Shown one piece after another: positions 15,401 through 28,769 of a stretch of DNA of 64,000 nt. Position numbers and translations under genes: made by a program. Source of the stretch: Petrolisthes cinctipes. Taxonomy: Eukaryota > Arthropoda > Malacostraca > Decapoda > Porcellanidae. The notes under the pieces were generated by a model. It was not told the DNA's origin. It worked only from the letters and a program-made list of their open reading frames with translations, and made no database searches. The stretch is taken from positions 484,001-548,000 of the forward strand of contig JAWQEG010000731.1 in NCBI GenBank assembly GCA_033782935.1, in the 5' to 3' direction. Positions within the stretch are counted from its first letter, which is position 1. Every line of letters begins with the position of its first letter.

Positions 15401-18400
15401 TTTTGAAAATACTATAGCACGGTGTAGACATGTACAGATCGCTTCTGGGACACAAAAATATCGATTTTTTGGGTGTTTTGAGCCTGAATTTGAGATATAA
15501 ACGGGTACAGAAGATGCATGCACATATCGACTTTGGCACCCAAAATATCGATTTTTAGTATGTTTTGGGCGTATAATTTGAAAATATTCTAGCACTGAGT
15601 AGGCATGTACAGATCGATTCTGGGACCCAAAAATATCGAATTTTCGGGGGTTTTGAGCCAGAATTTGGGATATAACCGGGTACAGAGGATGCATGCACAT
15701 ATCGACTTTTTGCACCTAAAATATCGATTTTAAGCATGTTTTGGGTCTGTATCTTGAAAACATTCTAGGAAGGAGTAGGCATGTACAGGTCGCTTCTGGG
15801 ACCCAAAAATACCGAATTTTCTGGTGTTTTGAACCTGAATTTGGGATATAGACGGGTACAGAAGATGCATACACATATTGACTTTGGGCACCTAAAATAT
15901 AGATTTTCAGCACGTTTTGGGCCTGTATTTTGAAAATACATTAACACGGAGTAGGCATGTATAGATCGCTTCTGGGACCCAAAAATATCGACTTTTCGGG
16001 TGTTTTGAGCCTGAATTTGAGATATAAACGGGTACAGAAGATCCTTGCACATATCGACTTTGGGCATCTAAAATATCGATTTTGAGTATGTTTTAGGCCT
16101 GTATTTTGAAAATACTCTAACACGGAGTATGCATGTACAGATCGCTTCTGGAACACAAAAATATCGATTTTTTGGGTGTTTTGAGCCTGAATTTGAGATA
16201 TAAACGGGTACAGAAGATGCATGCAAATATCGACTTTTCACACATAAAATATCGATTGATAGTATGTTTTAAGCCTGTATTTTAAAAACATTCTAGCACT
16301 GAGTAGGCATGTGCAGATCGCTTAAGGGACCCAAAAATATCGAATTTTCGGAGTTTTGAGCCTGAATTTGAGATATAAACGGGTACAGAAGATGCATGCA
16401 CATATCGACTTTAGGCACCCAAAATATCGATTTTGAGCATGTTTTGGGCCTGTATTTTGAAAACACTATAACACAGTGTAGACATGTACAGATCGCTTCT
16501 GGGACACAAAAATATCGATTTTTTGGGTGTTTTGAGCCTGAATTTGAGATATAAACGGGTACAGAAGATGCATGCACATATCGACTTTTTGCACCTAAAA
16601 TATCGATTTTGAGCATGTTTTGGGTTTGTATCATGAAAACTTTCTAGCAAAAAGTAGGCATGTACAGATTGCTTCTGGGACTCAAAAATATCGAATTTTC
16701 GAGTGTTTTGAACCTGAATTTGGGATATAGACGGGTACAGAAGATGCATACACATATTGACTTTGGGCAGCTAAAATATCGATTTACAGCATGTTTTAGG
16801 CCTGTATTTTCAAAATACTCTAACACGGAGTATGCATGTACAGATGGCTTTAGGGACCCAAAAATATCGAATATTCGTGTGTTTTGAGTCTAAATTTGAG
16901 ATATAAACGGGTACAGAAGAAGCATGCACATATCGACTTTGGGCACCCAAAATATCGATTTTGAGCATGTTTTGAGCCTGTATTTTTAAAATACTCTAAC
17001 ACGGAGTAGACACGTACAGATCGCTTGTGGGACACAAAAATATCGATTTTTTGGGTGTTTTTGAGCATGAATTTGAGATATAAACGGATACAGAAGATGC
17101 ATGCACATATCAACTTTGGGCACCCAAAATATCGATTTTTAGTATGTTTTGAGCGTATAATTTGAAAATATTCTAGCACTGAGTAGACATGTACAGATCG
17201 CTTCTGGGACCCAAAAATATCGAATTTTCGGGTGTTCTGAGCCAGAAATTGGGATAAAACCGGGTACAGAGGATGCATGCAAATATCGACTTTTTGCACC
17301 GAAAATATCGATTTTGAGCATGTTTTGGGCCTGTATTTTGAAAATACTATAGCACGGTGTAGACATGTACAGATCGCTTCTGGGACACAAAAATATCGAT
17401 TTTTTGGGTGTTTTGATCCTGAATTTGAGATATAAACGGGTACAGAAGATGCATGCACATATCGACTTTGGCACACAAAATATCGATTTTTAGTATGTTT
17501 TGGGCGTATAATTTGAAAATATTCTAGCACTGAGTAGGCATGTACAGATCGCTTCTGGGACCCAAAAATATCGAATTTTCGGGGGTTTTGAGCCAGAATT
17601 TGGAATATAACCGGGTACAGAGGATGCATGCACATATCGACTTTGGGCACCTAAAATATCGATTTTGAGTATGTTTTGGGCCTGTATTTTGATAATACTC
17701 TAACACGGAGTATGCATGTACAGATCGCTTCTGGGACACAAAAATATCGATTTTTGGGTGTTTTGAGCCTGAATTTGAGATATAAACGGGTACAGAAGAT
17801 GCATGCACATATCGACTTTTCACACCTAAAATTTCGATTTATAGCATGTTTTAAGCCTGTATTTTAAAAACATTCTAGCACTGAGTAGAAATGTGCAGAT
17901 CGCTTCTGGAACCCAAAAATACCGAATTTTCTGGTGTTTTGAACATGAATTTGGGATATAGACGGGTACAGAAGATGCATACACATATTGACTTTGGGCA
18001 GCTAAAATATCGATTTACAGCATGTTTTAGGCCTGTATTTTAAAAATACTCTAACACGGAGTATGCATGTACAGATGGCTTTTGGGACCCAAAAATATCG
18101 AATATTCGGGTGTTTTGAGTCTGAATTTGAGATATAAACGGGTACAGAAGATGCATGCACATATCGACTTTGGGCACCCAAAATATCGATTTTGAGCATG
18201 TTTTAAGCCTGTATTTTTAAAATACTCTAACACGGGGTACACACGTACAGATCGCTTCTGGGACCCAAATAAAACGAATTTTCGGTTGTTCTGAGCCTGA
18301 ATTTGAGATATGAACAGGTACAGAAGATGCATGCACATATCGACTTTGGGCACCTAAAATATCGATTTTGAGCATGTTTTGGGCCTGTATTTTGAAAATA

Positions 18401-21400
18401 CTCAAACACGGTGTAGACATGTACAGATCGCTTCTGGGACACAAAAATATCGACTTTTTGGGTGTTTTGAGCCAGAATTTGAGATATAAACGTGTACAGA
18501 AGATGCATGCACATATCGACTTTAGCACCCAAAATATCGATTTTTAGTATGTTTTGGGCGTATAATTTGAAAATATTCTAGCAATGAGTAGGCATGTACT
18601 GATCGTTTCTGGGACCCAAAAATATCGAATTTTCGGGGGTTTTGAGCCAGAATTTGGGATATAACCGGGTACAGAGGATGCATGCACATATCGACTTTTT
18701 GCACCTAAAATATCGATTTTAAGCATGTTCTGGGTCTGTATCTTGAAAACATTCTAGGAAGAAGTAGGCATGTACAGGTCGCTTCTAGGACCCAAAAATA
18801 CCGAATTTTCGGGTGTTTTGAACCTGAATTTGGGATATAGACGGGTACAGAAGATGCATACACATATTGACTTTGGGCACCTAAAATATCGATTTTCAGT
18901 ATGTTTTGGGTCTGTATTTTAAAAACACTCTAACACGGAGTATGCACGTACAGATCGCTTCTGGGACTCAAAAACATTGAATTTTCGGGTGTTTTGAGCC
19001 TGAATTTGAGATATAAACGGGTACAGAAGATGCATGCACATATCGACTTTTTGCACCTAAAATATCGATTTTGAGCATGTTTTGGGTCTGTATCATGAAA
19101 ACTTTCTAGCAAGAAGTAGGCATGTACAGATTGCTTCTGGGACTCAAAAATATCGAATTTTCGAGTATTTTGAACCTGAATTTGGGATATAGACGGGTAC
19201 AGAAGATGCATACACATTTTGACTTTGGGCAGCTAAAATATCGATTTACAGCATGTTTTAGGCCTGTATTTTAAAAATACTCTAACACGGAGTATGCATG
19301 TACAGATGGCTTTTGGGACCCAAAAATATCGAATATTCTGGTGTTTTGAGTCTGAATTTGAGATATAAACGGGTACAGAAGATGCATGCACATATCGACT
19401 TTGGGCACCCAAAATATCGATTTTGAGCATGTTTTGAGCCTGCATTTTTAAAATACTCTAACACTGAGTAGACACGTACCGATCGCTTCTGGAACCCAAA
19501 TAAATCGAATTTTAGGGTGTTCTGAGCCTGAATTTGAGATATGAACGGATACAGAAGATGCATGCACATATCGACTTTGGGCACCTAAAATATCGATTTT
19601 GAGCATGTTTTGGGGCTGTATTTTGAAAATACTATAGCACGGTGTAGACATGTACAGATCGCTTCTGGGACACAAAAATATCGATTTTTTGGGTGTTTTG
19701 AGCCTGAATTTGAGATATAAACGGGTACAGAAGATGCATGCACATATCGACTTTGGCACCCAAAATATCGATTTTTAGTATGTTTTGGGCGTATAATTTG
19801 AAAATATTCTAGCACTGAGTAGGCATGTACAGATCGATTCTGGGACCCAAAAATATCGAATTTTCGGGGGTTTTGAGCCAGAATTTGGGATATAACCGGG
19901 TACAGAGGATGCATGCACATATCGACTTTTTGCACCTAAAATATCGATTTTAAGCATGTTTTGGGTCTGTATCTTGAAAACATTCTAGGAAGGAGTAGGC
20001 ATGTACAGGTCGCTTCTGGGACCCAAAAATACCGAATTTTCTGGTGTTTTGAACCTGAATTTGGGATATAGACGGGTACAGAAGATGCATACACATATTG
20101 ACTTTGGGCACCTAAAATATAGATTTTCAGCATGTTTTGGGCCTGTATTTTGAAAATACATTAACACGGAGTAGGCATGTATAGATCGCTTCTGGGACCC
20201 AAAAATATCGACTTTTCTGGTGTTTTGAGCCTGAAATTGAGATATAAACGGGTACAGAAGATACATGCACATATCGACATTGGGCACCTAAAATATCGAT
20301 TTTGAGTATGTTTTAGGCCTGTATTTTGAAAATACTCTAACACGGAGTATGCATGTACAGATCGCTTCTGGAACACAAAAATATCGATTTTTTGGGTGTT
20401 TTGAGCCTGAATTTGAGATATAAACGGGTACAGAAGATGCATGAAAAATATCGACTTTTCACACATAAAATATCGATTGATAGTATGTTTTAAGCCTGTA
20501 TTTTAAAAACATTCTAGCACTGAGTAGGCATGTGCAGATCGCTTAAGGAACCCAAAAATATCGAATTTTCGTAGTTTTGAGCCTGAATTTGAGATATAAA
20601 CGGGTACAGAAGATGCATGCACATATCGACTTTAGGCACCCAAAATATCGATTTTGAGCATGTTTTGGGTTTGTATCATGAAAACTTTCTAGCAAAAAGT
20701 AGGCATGTACAGATTGCTTCTGGGACTCAAAAATATCGAATTTTCGAGTGTTTTGAACCTGAATTTGGGATATAGACGGGTACAGAAGATGCATACACAT
20801 ATTGACTTTGGGCAGCTAAAATATCGATTTACAGCATGTTTTAGGCCTGTATTTTCAAAATACTCTAACACGGAGTATGCATGTACAGATGGCTTTAGGG
20901 ACCCAAAAATATCGAATATTCGTGTGTTTTGAGTCTAAATTTGAGATATAAACGGGTACAGAAGAAGCATGCACATATCGACTTTGGGCACCCAAAATAT
21001 CGATTTTGAGCATGTTTTGAGCCTGTATTTTTAAAATACTCTAACACGGAGTAGACACGTACAGATCGCTTGTGGGACACAAAAATATCGATTTTTTGGG
21101 TGTTTTGAGCATGAATTTGAGATATAAACGGATACAGAAGATGCATGCACATATCGACTTTGGGCACCCAAAAAATCGATTTTTAGTATGTTTTGAGCGT
21201 ATAATTTGAAAATATTCTAGCACTGAGTAGACATGTACAGATCGCTTCTGGGACCCAAAAATATCGAATTTTCGGGTGTTCTGAGCCAGAAATTGGGATA
21301 AAACCGGGTACAGAGGATGCATGCACATATCGTGTTTTGCACCGAAAATATCGATTTTGAGCATGTTTTGGGCCTGTATTTTGAAAATACTATAGCACGG

Positions 21401-22110
21401 TGTAGACATGTACAGATCGCTTCTGGGACACAAAAATATCGATTTTTTGGGTGTTTTGATCCTGAATTTGAGATATAAACGTGTACAGAAGATGCATGCA
21501 CATATCGACTTTGGCACCCAAAATATCGATTTTTAGTATGTTTTGGGCGTATAATTTGAAAATATTCTAGCACTGAGTAGGCATGTACAGATCGCTTCTG
21601 GGACCCAAAAATATCGAATTTTCGGGGGTTTTGAGCCAGAATTTGGGATATAACCGGGTACAGAGGATGCATGCACATATCGACTTTGGTCACCTAAAAT
21701 ATCGATTTTGAGTATGTTTTGGGCCTGTTTTTTGATAATACTCTAACACGGAGTATGCATGTACAGATCGCTTCTGGGACACAAAAATATCGATTTTTGG
21801 GTGTTTTGAGCCTGAATTTGAGATATAAACGGGTACAGAAGATGCATGCACATATCGACTTTTCACACCTAAAATTTCGATTTATAGCATGTTTTAAGCC
21901 TGTATTTTAAAAACATTCTAGCACTGAGTAGAAATGTGCAGATCGCTTCTGGAACCCAAAAATACCGAATTTTCTGGTGTTTTGAACATGAATTTGGGAT
22001 ATAGACGGGTACAGAAGATGCATACACATATTGACTTTGGGCAGCTAAAATATCGATTTACAGCATGTTTTAGGCCTGTATTTTAAAAATACTCTAACAC
22101 GGAGTATGCA
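15030..22110. repeat. 24/23-monomer duplication (4220 then 4045 bp spacing)
   Basis: About 15030-16400 matches 19250-20620 at 4220 bp; the match resumes from about 16590 at 4045 bp and continues to about 18060/22105. The spacing drops by 175 bp because the first copy contains one monomer (about 16415-16590) absent from the second. Diagnostic shared variants are GATCGATTCTGGG, GTATAGATCGC, AGCAAAAAGTAGG and TTTCAAAATACTC. Confidence 0.8.
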
Positions 22111-25100
22111 TGTACAGATGGCTTTTGGGACCCAAAAATATCGAATATTCGTGTGTTTTGAGTCTAAATTTGAGATATAAACGGGTACAGAAGAAGCATG
22201 CACATATCGACTTTGGGCACCCAAAATATCGATTTTGAGCATGTTTTGAGCCTGTATTTTTAAAATACTCTAACACGGAGTAGACACGTACAGATCGCTT
22301 GTGGGACACAAAAATATCGATTTTTTGGGTGTTTTGAGCATGAATTTGAGATATAAACGGATACAGAAGATGCATGCACATATCGACTTTGGGCACCCAA
22401 AAAATCGATTTTTAGTATGTTTTGAGCGTATAATTTGAAAATATTCTAGCACTGAGTAGACATGTACAGATCGCTTCTGGGACCCAAAAATATCGAATTT
22501 TCGGGTGTTCTGAGCCAGAAATTGGGATAAAACCGGGTACAGAGGATGCATGCACATATCGTGTTTTGCACCGAAAATATCGATTTTGAGCATGTTTTGG
22601 GCCTGTATTTTGAAAATACTATAGCACGGTGTAGACATGTACAGATCGCTTCTGGGACACAAAAATATCGATTTTTTGGGTGTTTTGATCCTGAATTTGA
22701 GATATAAACGGGTACAGAAGATGCATGCACATATCGACTTTGGCACCCAAAATATCGATTTTTAGTATGTTTTGGGCGTATAATTTGAAAATATTCTAGC
22801 ACTGAGTAGGCATGTACAGATCGCTTCTGGGACCCAAAAATATCGAATTTTCGGGGGTTTTGAGCCAGAATTTGGGATATAACCGGGTACAGAGGATGCA
22901 TGCACATATCGACTTTGGTCACCTAAAATATCGATTTTGAGTATGTTTTGGGCCTGTTTTTTGATAATACTCTAACACGGAGTATGCATGTACAGATCGC
23001 TTCTGGGACACAAAAATATCGATTTTTGGGTGTTTTGAGCCTGAATTTGAGATATAAACGGGTACAGAAGATGCATGCACATATCGACTTTTCACACCTA
23101 AAATTTCGATTTATAGCATGTTTTAAGCCTGTATTTTAAAAACATTCTAGCACTGAGTAGAAATGTGCAGATCGCTTCTGGAACCCAAAAATACCGAATT
23201 TTCTGGTGTTTTGAACATGAATTTGGGATATAGACGGGTACAGAAGATGCATACACATATTGACTTTGGGCAGCTAAAATATCGATTTACAGCATGTTTT
23301 AGGCCTGTATTTTAAAAATACTCTAACACGGAGTATGCATGTACAGATGGCTTTTGGGACCCAAAAATATCGAATATTCGGGTGTTTTGAGTCTGAATTT
23401 GAGATATAAACGGGTACAGAAGATGCATGCACATATCGACTTTGGGCACCCAAAATATCGATTTTGAGCATGTTTTAAGCCTGTATTTTTAAAATACTCT
23501 AACACGGGGTAGACACGTACAGATCGCTTCTGGGACCCAAATAAAACGAATTTTCGGTTGTTCTGAGCCTGAATTTGAGATATGAACAGGTACAGAAGAT
23601 GCATGCACATATCGACTTTGGGCACATAAAATTTCGATTTTGAGCATGTTTTGGGCCTGTATTTTGAAAATACTCAAACACGGTGTAGACATGTACAGAT
23701 CATTCTGGGACACAAAAATATCGACTTTTTGGGTGTTTTGAGCCTGAATTTGAGATATAAACGGGTACAGAAGATGCATGCACATATCGACTTTAGCACC
23801 CAAAATATCGATTTTTAGTATGTTTTGGGCGTATAATTTGAAAATATTCTAGCAATGAGTAGGCATGTACTGATCGTTTCTGGGACCCAAAAATATCGAA
23901 TTTTCGGGGGTTTTGAGCCAGAATTTGGGATATAAGCGGGTACAGAGGATGCATGCACATATCGACTTTTTGCACCTAAAATATCGATTTTAAGCATGTT
24001 TTGGGTCTGTATCTTGAAAACATTCTAGGAAGAAGTAGGCATGTACAGGTCGCTTCTAGGACCCAAAAATACCGAATTTTCGGGTGTTTTGAACCTGAAT
24101 TTGGGATATAGACGGGTACAGAAGATGCATACACATATTGACTTTAGGCACCTAAAATATCGATTTTCAGTATGTTTTGGGTCTGTATTTTAAAAACACT
24201 CTAACACGGAGTATGCACGTACAGATCGCTTCTGGGACCCAAAAACATTGAATTTTCGGGTGTTTTGAGCCTGAATTTGAGATATAAACGGGTACAGAAG
24301 ATGCATGCACATATCGACTTTGGGCACCCAAAATATCGATTTTGAGCATGTTTTGGGCCTGAATTTTTAAAATACTCAAACACTGAGTAGACACGTACAG
24401 ATCGCTTCTGGGACCCAAAAAAATCGAATTTTCGGGTGTTCTGAGCCTGAATTTGAGATATGAACGGGTACAGAAGATGCATGCACATATCGAATTTAAG
24501 CACCTAAAATATCGATTTTGAGCATGTTTTGGGCCTGTATTTTGAAAATACTATAACGCAGTGTAGACATGTACAGATCGCTTCTGGGACACAAAAATAT
24601 CGACTTTTTGGGTGTTTTGAGCCTGAATTTGAGATATAAACGGGTACAGAAGATGCATGCACATATCGACTTTTTGCACCTAAAATATCGATTTTGAGCA
24701 TGTTTTGGGTCTGTATCATGAAAACTTTCTAGCAAGAAGTAGGCATGTACAGATTGCTTCTGGGACTCAAAAATATCGAATTTTCGAGTATTTTGAACCT
24801 GAATTTGGGATATAGACGGGTACAGAAGATGCATACACATTTTGACTTTGGGCAGCTAAAATATCGATTTACAGCATGTTTTAGGCCTGTATTTTAAAAA
24901 TACTCTAACACGGAGTATGCATGTACAGATGGCTTTTGGGACCCAAAAATATCGAATATTCTGGTGTTTTGAGTCTGAATTTGAGATATAAACGGGTACA
25001 GAAGATGCATGCACATATCGACTTTGGGCACCCAAAATATCGATTTTGAGCATGTTTTGAGCCTGCATTTTTAAAATACTCTAACACTGAGTAGACACGT

Positions 25101-25500
25101 ACCGATCGCTTCTGGAACCCAAATAAATCGAATTTTAGGGTGTTCTGAGCCTGAATTTGAGATATGAACGGATACAGAAGATGCATGCACATATCGACTT
25201 TGGGCACCTAAAATATCGATTTTGAGCATGTTTTGGGGCTGTATTTTGAAAATACTATAGCACGGTGTAGACATGTACAGATCGCTTCTGGGACACAAAA
25301 ATATCGATTTTTTGGGTGTTTTGAGCCTGAATTTGAGATATAAACGGGTACAGAAGATGCATGCACATATCGACTTTGGCACCCAAAATATCGATTTTTA
25401 GTATGTTTTGGGCGTATAATTTGAAAATATTCTAGCACTGAGTAGGCATGTACAGATCGATTCTGGGACCCAAAAATATCGAATTTTCGGGGGTTTTGAG
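18000..25500. repeat. 30/32-monomer duplication (5271 then 5623 bp spacing)
   Basis: About 18000-19030 matches 23270-24300 at 5271-5272 bp; from about 19035 onward the match is to about 24658 at 5623 bp. The step of 352 bp is two whole monomers present near 24305-24655 and absent from the first copy. Shared variants include AAATAAAACGAATTTTC and GTACTGATCGTTTCTGGG. Confidence 0.78.
20765..23380. repeat. 7-monomer tandem duplication (1229 bp), nearly identical
   Basis: Copies are about 20765-21993 and 21994-23222, with the start of a third to about 23380. Shared private changes include CATATCGTGTTTTGCACC, CACCCAAAAAATCG and the GGCCTGTTTTTTGATAATAC form. Only a few differences were seen by eye. 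Confidence 0.85.
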
Positions 25501-28500
25501 CCTGAAATTGAGATATAAACGGGTACAGAAGATACATGCACATATCGACATTGGGCACCTAAAATATCGATTTTGAGTATGTTTTAGGCCTGTATTTTGA
25601 AAATACTCTAACACGGAGTATGCATGTACAGATCGCTTCTGGGACACAAAAATATCGATTTTTTGGGTATTTTGAGCCTGAATTTGAGATATAAACGGGT
25701 ACAGAAGATGCATGCGCATATCGACTTTTCACACCTAAAATATCGATTTATAGTATGTTTTAAGCCTGTATTTTAAAAACATTCTAGCACTGACTAGGCA
25801 TGTGCAGATCGCTTAAGGGACCCAAAAATATCGAATTTTCGGAGTTTTGAGCCTGAATTTGAGATATAAACGGGTACAGAGGATGCATGCACATATCGAC
25901 TTTTTGCACCTAAAATATCGATTTTAAGCATGTTTTGGGTCTGTATCTTGAAAACATTCTAGGATGGAGTAGGCATGTACAGGTCGCTTCTGGGACCCAA
26001 AAATACCGAATTTTCTGGTGTTTTGAACCTGAATTTGGGATATAGACGGGTACAGAAGATGCATACACATATTGACTTTGGGCACCCAAAATATCGATTT
26101 TGAGCATGTTTTGGGCCTGAATTTTTAAAATACTCTAACACTGAGTAGACACGTACAGATCGCTTCTGGGACCCAAATAAATCGAATTTTCGGGTGTTCT
26201 GAGCCTGAATTTGAGATATGAACGGGTACAGAAGATGCATGCACATATCGAATTTAAGCACCTAAAATATCGATTTTGAGCATGTTTTGGGCCTGTATTT
26301 TGAAAATACTATAACACAGTGTAGACATGTACAGATCGCTTCTGGGACACAAAAATATCGATTTTTTGGGTGTTTTGAGCCTGAATTTGAGATATAAACG
26401 GATACAGAAGATGCATGCACATATCGACTTTGGGCACCCAAAATATCGATTTTTAGTATGTTTCGAGCGTATAATTTGAAAATATTCTAGAACTGAGTAG
26501 GTATGTACAGATCGCTTCTGGGACCCAAAAATATCGAATTTTCGAGTGTTTTGAACCTGAATTTGGGATATAGACGGGTACAGAAGATACATACACATAT
26601 TGACTTTGGGCAGCTAAAATATCGATTTTCAGCATGTTTTAGGCCTGTATTTTGAAAATACTCTAACATGGAGTATGCATGTACACATTGCTTTTGGGAC
26701 CCAAAAATATCGAATATTCGGGTGTTTTGAGTCTGAATTTGAGATATAAACGGGTACAGAAGATGCATGCACATATCGACTTTGGGCACCTAAAATATCG
26801 ATTTTGAGCATGTTTTGGGCCTGTATTTTGAAAATACTCTAACACTGTGTAGGCATGTACAGATCGCTTCTGAGACACAAAAATATCGATTTTTTGGGTG
26901 TTTTGAGCCTGAATTTGAGATATAAACGGGTTCAGAAGATGCATGCACATATCGACTTTGGACACCTAAAATATCGATTTATAGCATGTTTTGGGCCTGT
27001 ATTTTAAAAATATTCTAGCACTGAGTAGGCATGTGCAGATTGCTTAAAGGACCCAAAAATATCGAATTTTCGGAGTTTTGAGCCTGAATTTGAGAAATAA
27101 ATGGGTACAGAAGATGCATGCACATATCGACTTTTTGCACTTAAAAAATCGATTTTGAGCATGTTTTTGGTCTGTATCTTGAGAATATTCTAGCACTGAG
27201 TAGGCATGTACAGATCGCTTCTGGGACCCAAATAAATCGAATTTTCGGATGTTTTTAACCTGAATTTGAGATATAGACGGATACAGAAGATGCATGTACA
27301 TATCGACTTTGGGCACCTAAAATATCGATTTTGAGCATGTTTTGGGCCTGTATTTTGAAAATACTATAGCATGGTGTAGACATGTACAGATCGCTTATGG
27401 GACTCAAAAATATCGAATTTTTGGGTGTTTTGAGCCTGAATTTGAGATATAAACGGGTACAGAAGATGCATGCACATATCGACTTTGGCACCCAAAATAT
27501 CGATTTTTTGTATGTTTTGGGCGTATAATTTGAAAATATTTTAGCACTGAGTAGGCATGTACAGATCGCTTCTGGGACACAAAAATATCGAATTTTCGGG
27601 GGTTTTGAGCCAGAATTTGGGATATAGCCGGTTACAGAGGATGCATGCACTTATCAACTTTTTGCACCTAAAATATCGATTTTGAGCAAGTTTTGGGTCT
27701 GTATCTTGAAAACATTCTAGCAAGAAGTAGGCATGTACAGATTGCTTCAGGGACCCAAAAATATCGAATTTTCGAGTGTTTTGAACCTGAATTTGGGATA
27801 TAGACGGGTACAGAAGATACATACACATATTGACTTTGGGCAGCTAAAATATCGATTTTCAGCATGTTTTAGGCCTGTATTTTGAAAATACTCTAACATG
27901 GAGTATGCATGTACATATTGCTTTTGGGACCCAAAAATATCGAATATTCGGGTGTTTTGAGTCTGAATTTGAGATATAAACGGGTACAGAAGATGCATGC
28001 ACATATCGACTTTGGGCACCTAAAATATCGATTTTGAGCATGTTTTGGGCCTGTATTTTGAAAATACTCTAACACTGTGTAGGCATGTACAGATCGCTTC
28101 TGAGACACAATAATATCGATTTTTTGGGTGTTTTGAGCCTGAATTTGAGATATAAACGGGTACAGAAGATGCATGCACATATCGACTTTTTGCACTTAAA
28201 ATATCGATTTTGAGCATGTTTTGGGTCTGTATCTTGAGAATATTCTAGCACTGAGTAGGCATGTACAGATCGCTTCTGGGACCCAAAATTATAGAATTTT
28301 CGGGTGTTTTTAACCTGAATTTGGGATATAGACGGATAAAGAAGATGCATGTACATATCGACTTTGGGCACCTAAAATATCGATTTTGAGCATGTTTTGG
28401 GCCTGTATTTTGAAAAAACTATAGCATGGTGTAGACATGTACAGATCGCTTCTGGGACACAAAAATATCGTTTTTTTGGGTGTTTTGAGCCTGAATTTGA

Positions 28501-28769
28501 GATATAAACGGGTACAGAAGATGTATGCACATATCGACTTTGGCACCCAAAATATCGATTTTTTGTATGTTTTGGGCGTATAATTTGAAAATATTCTAGC
28601 ACTGAGTAGGCATGTACAGATCGATTCTTGTACCCAAATATATCGAATTTTCGGGGGTTTTGAGCCAGAATTTGGGATATAACCGGGTACAGAGGATGCA
28701 TGCACATATCGACTTTTTGCACCTAAAATATCGATTTTAAGCATGTTTTGGGTCTGTATCTTGAAAACA

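Noticed and set aside
16850..17650. 266-codon minus-strand open frame and the many similar frames through the satellite
   Set aside because: They are monomer sequence read in shifting frames, with boundaries set by monomer variants. There is no domain, start context or conserved frame.
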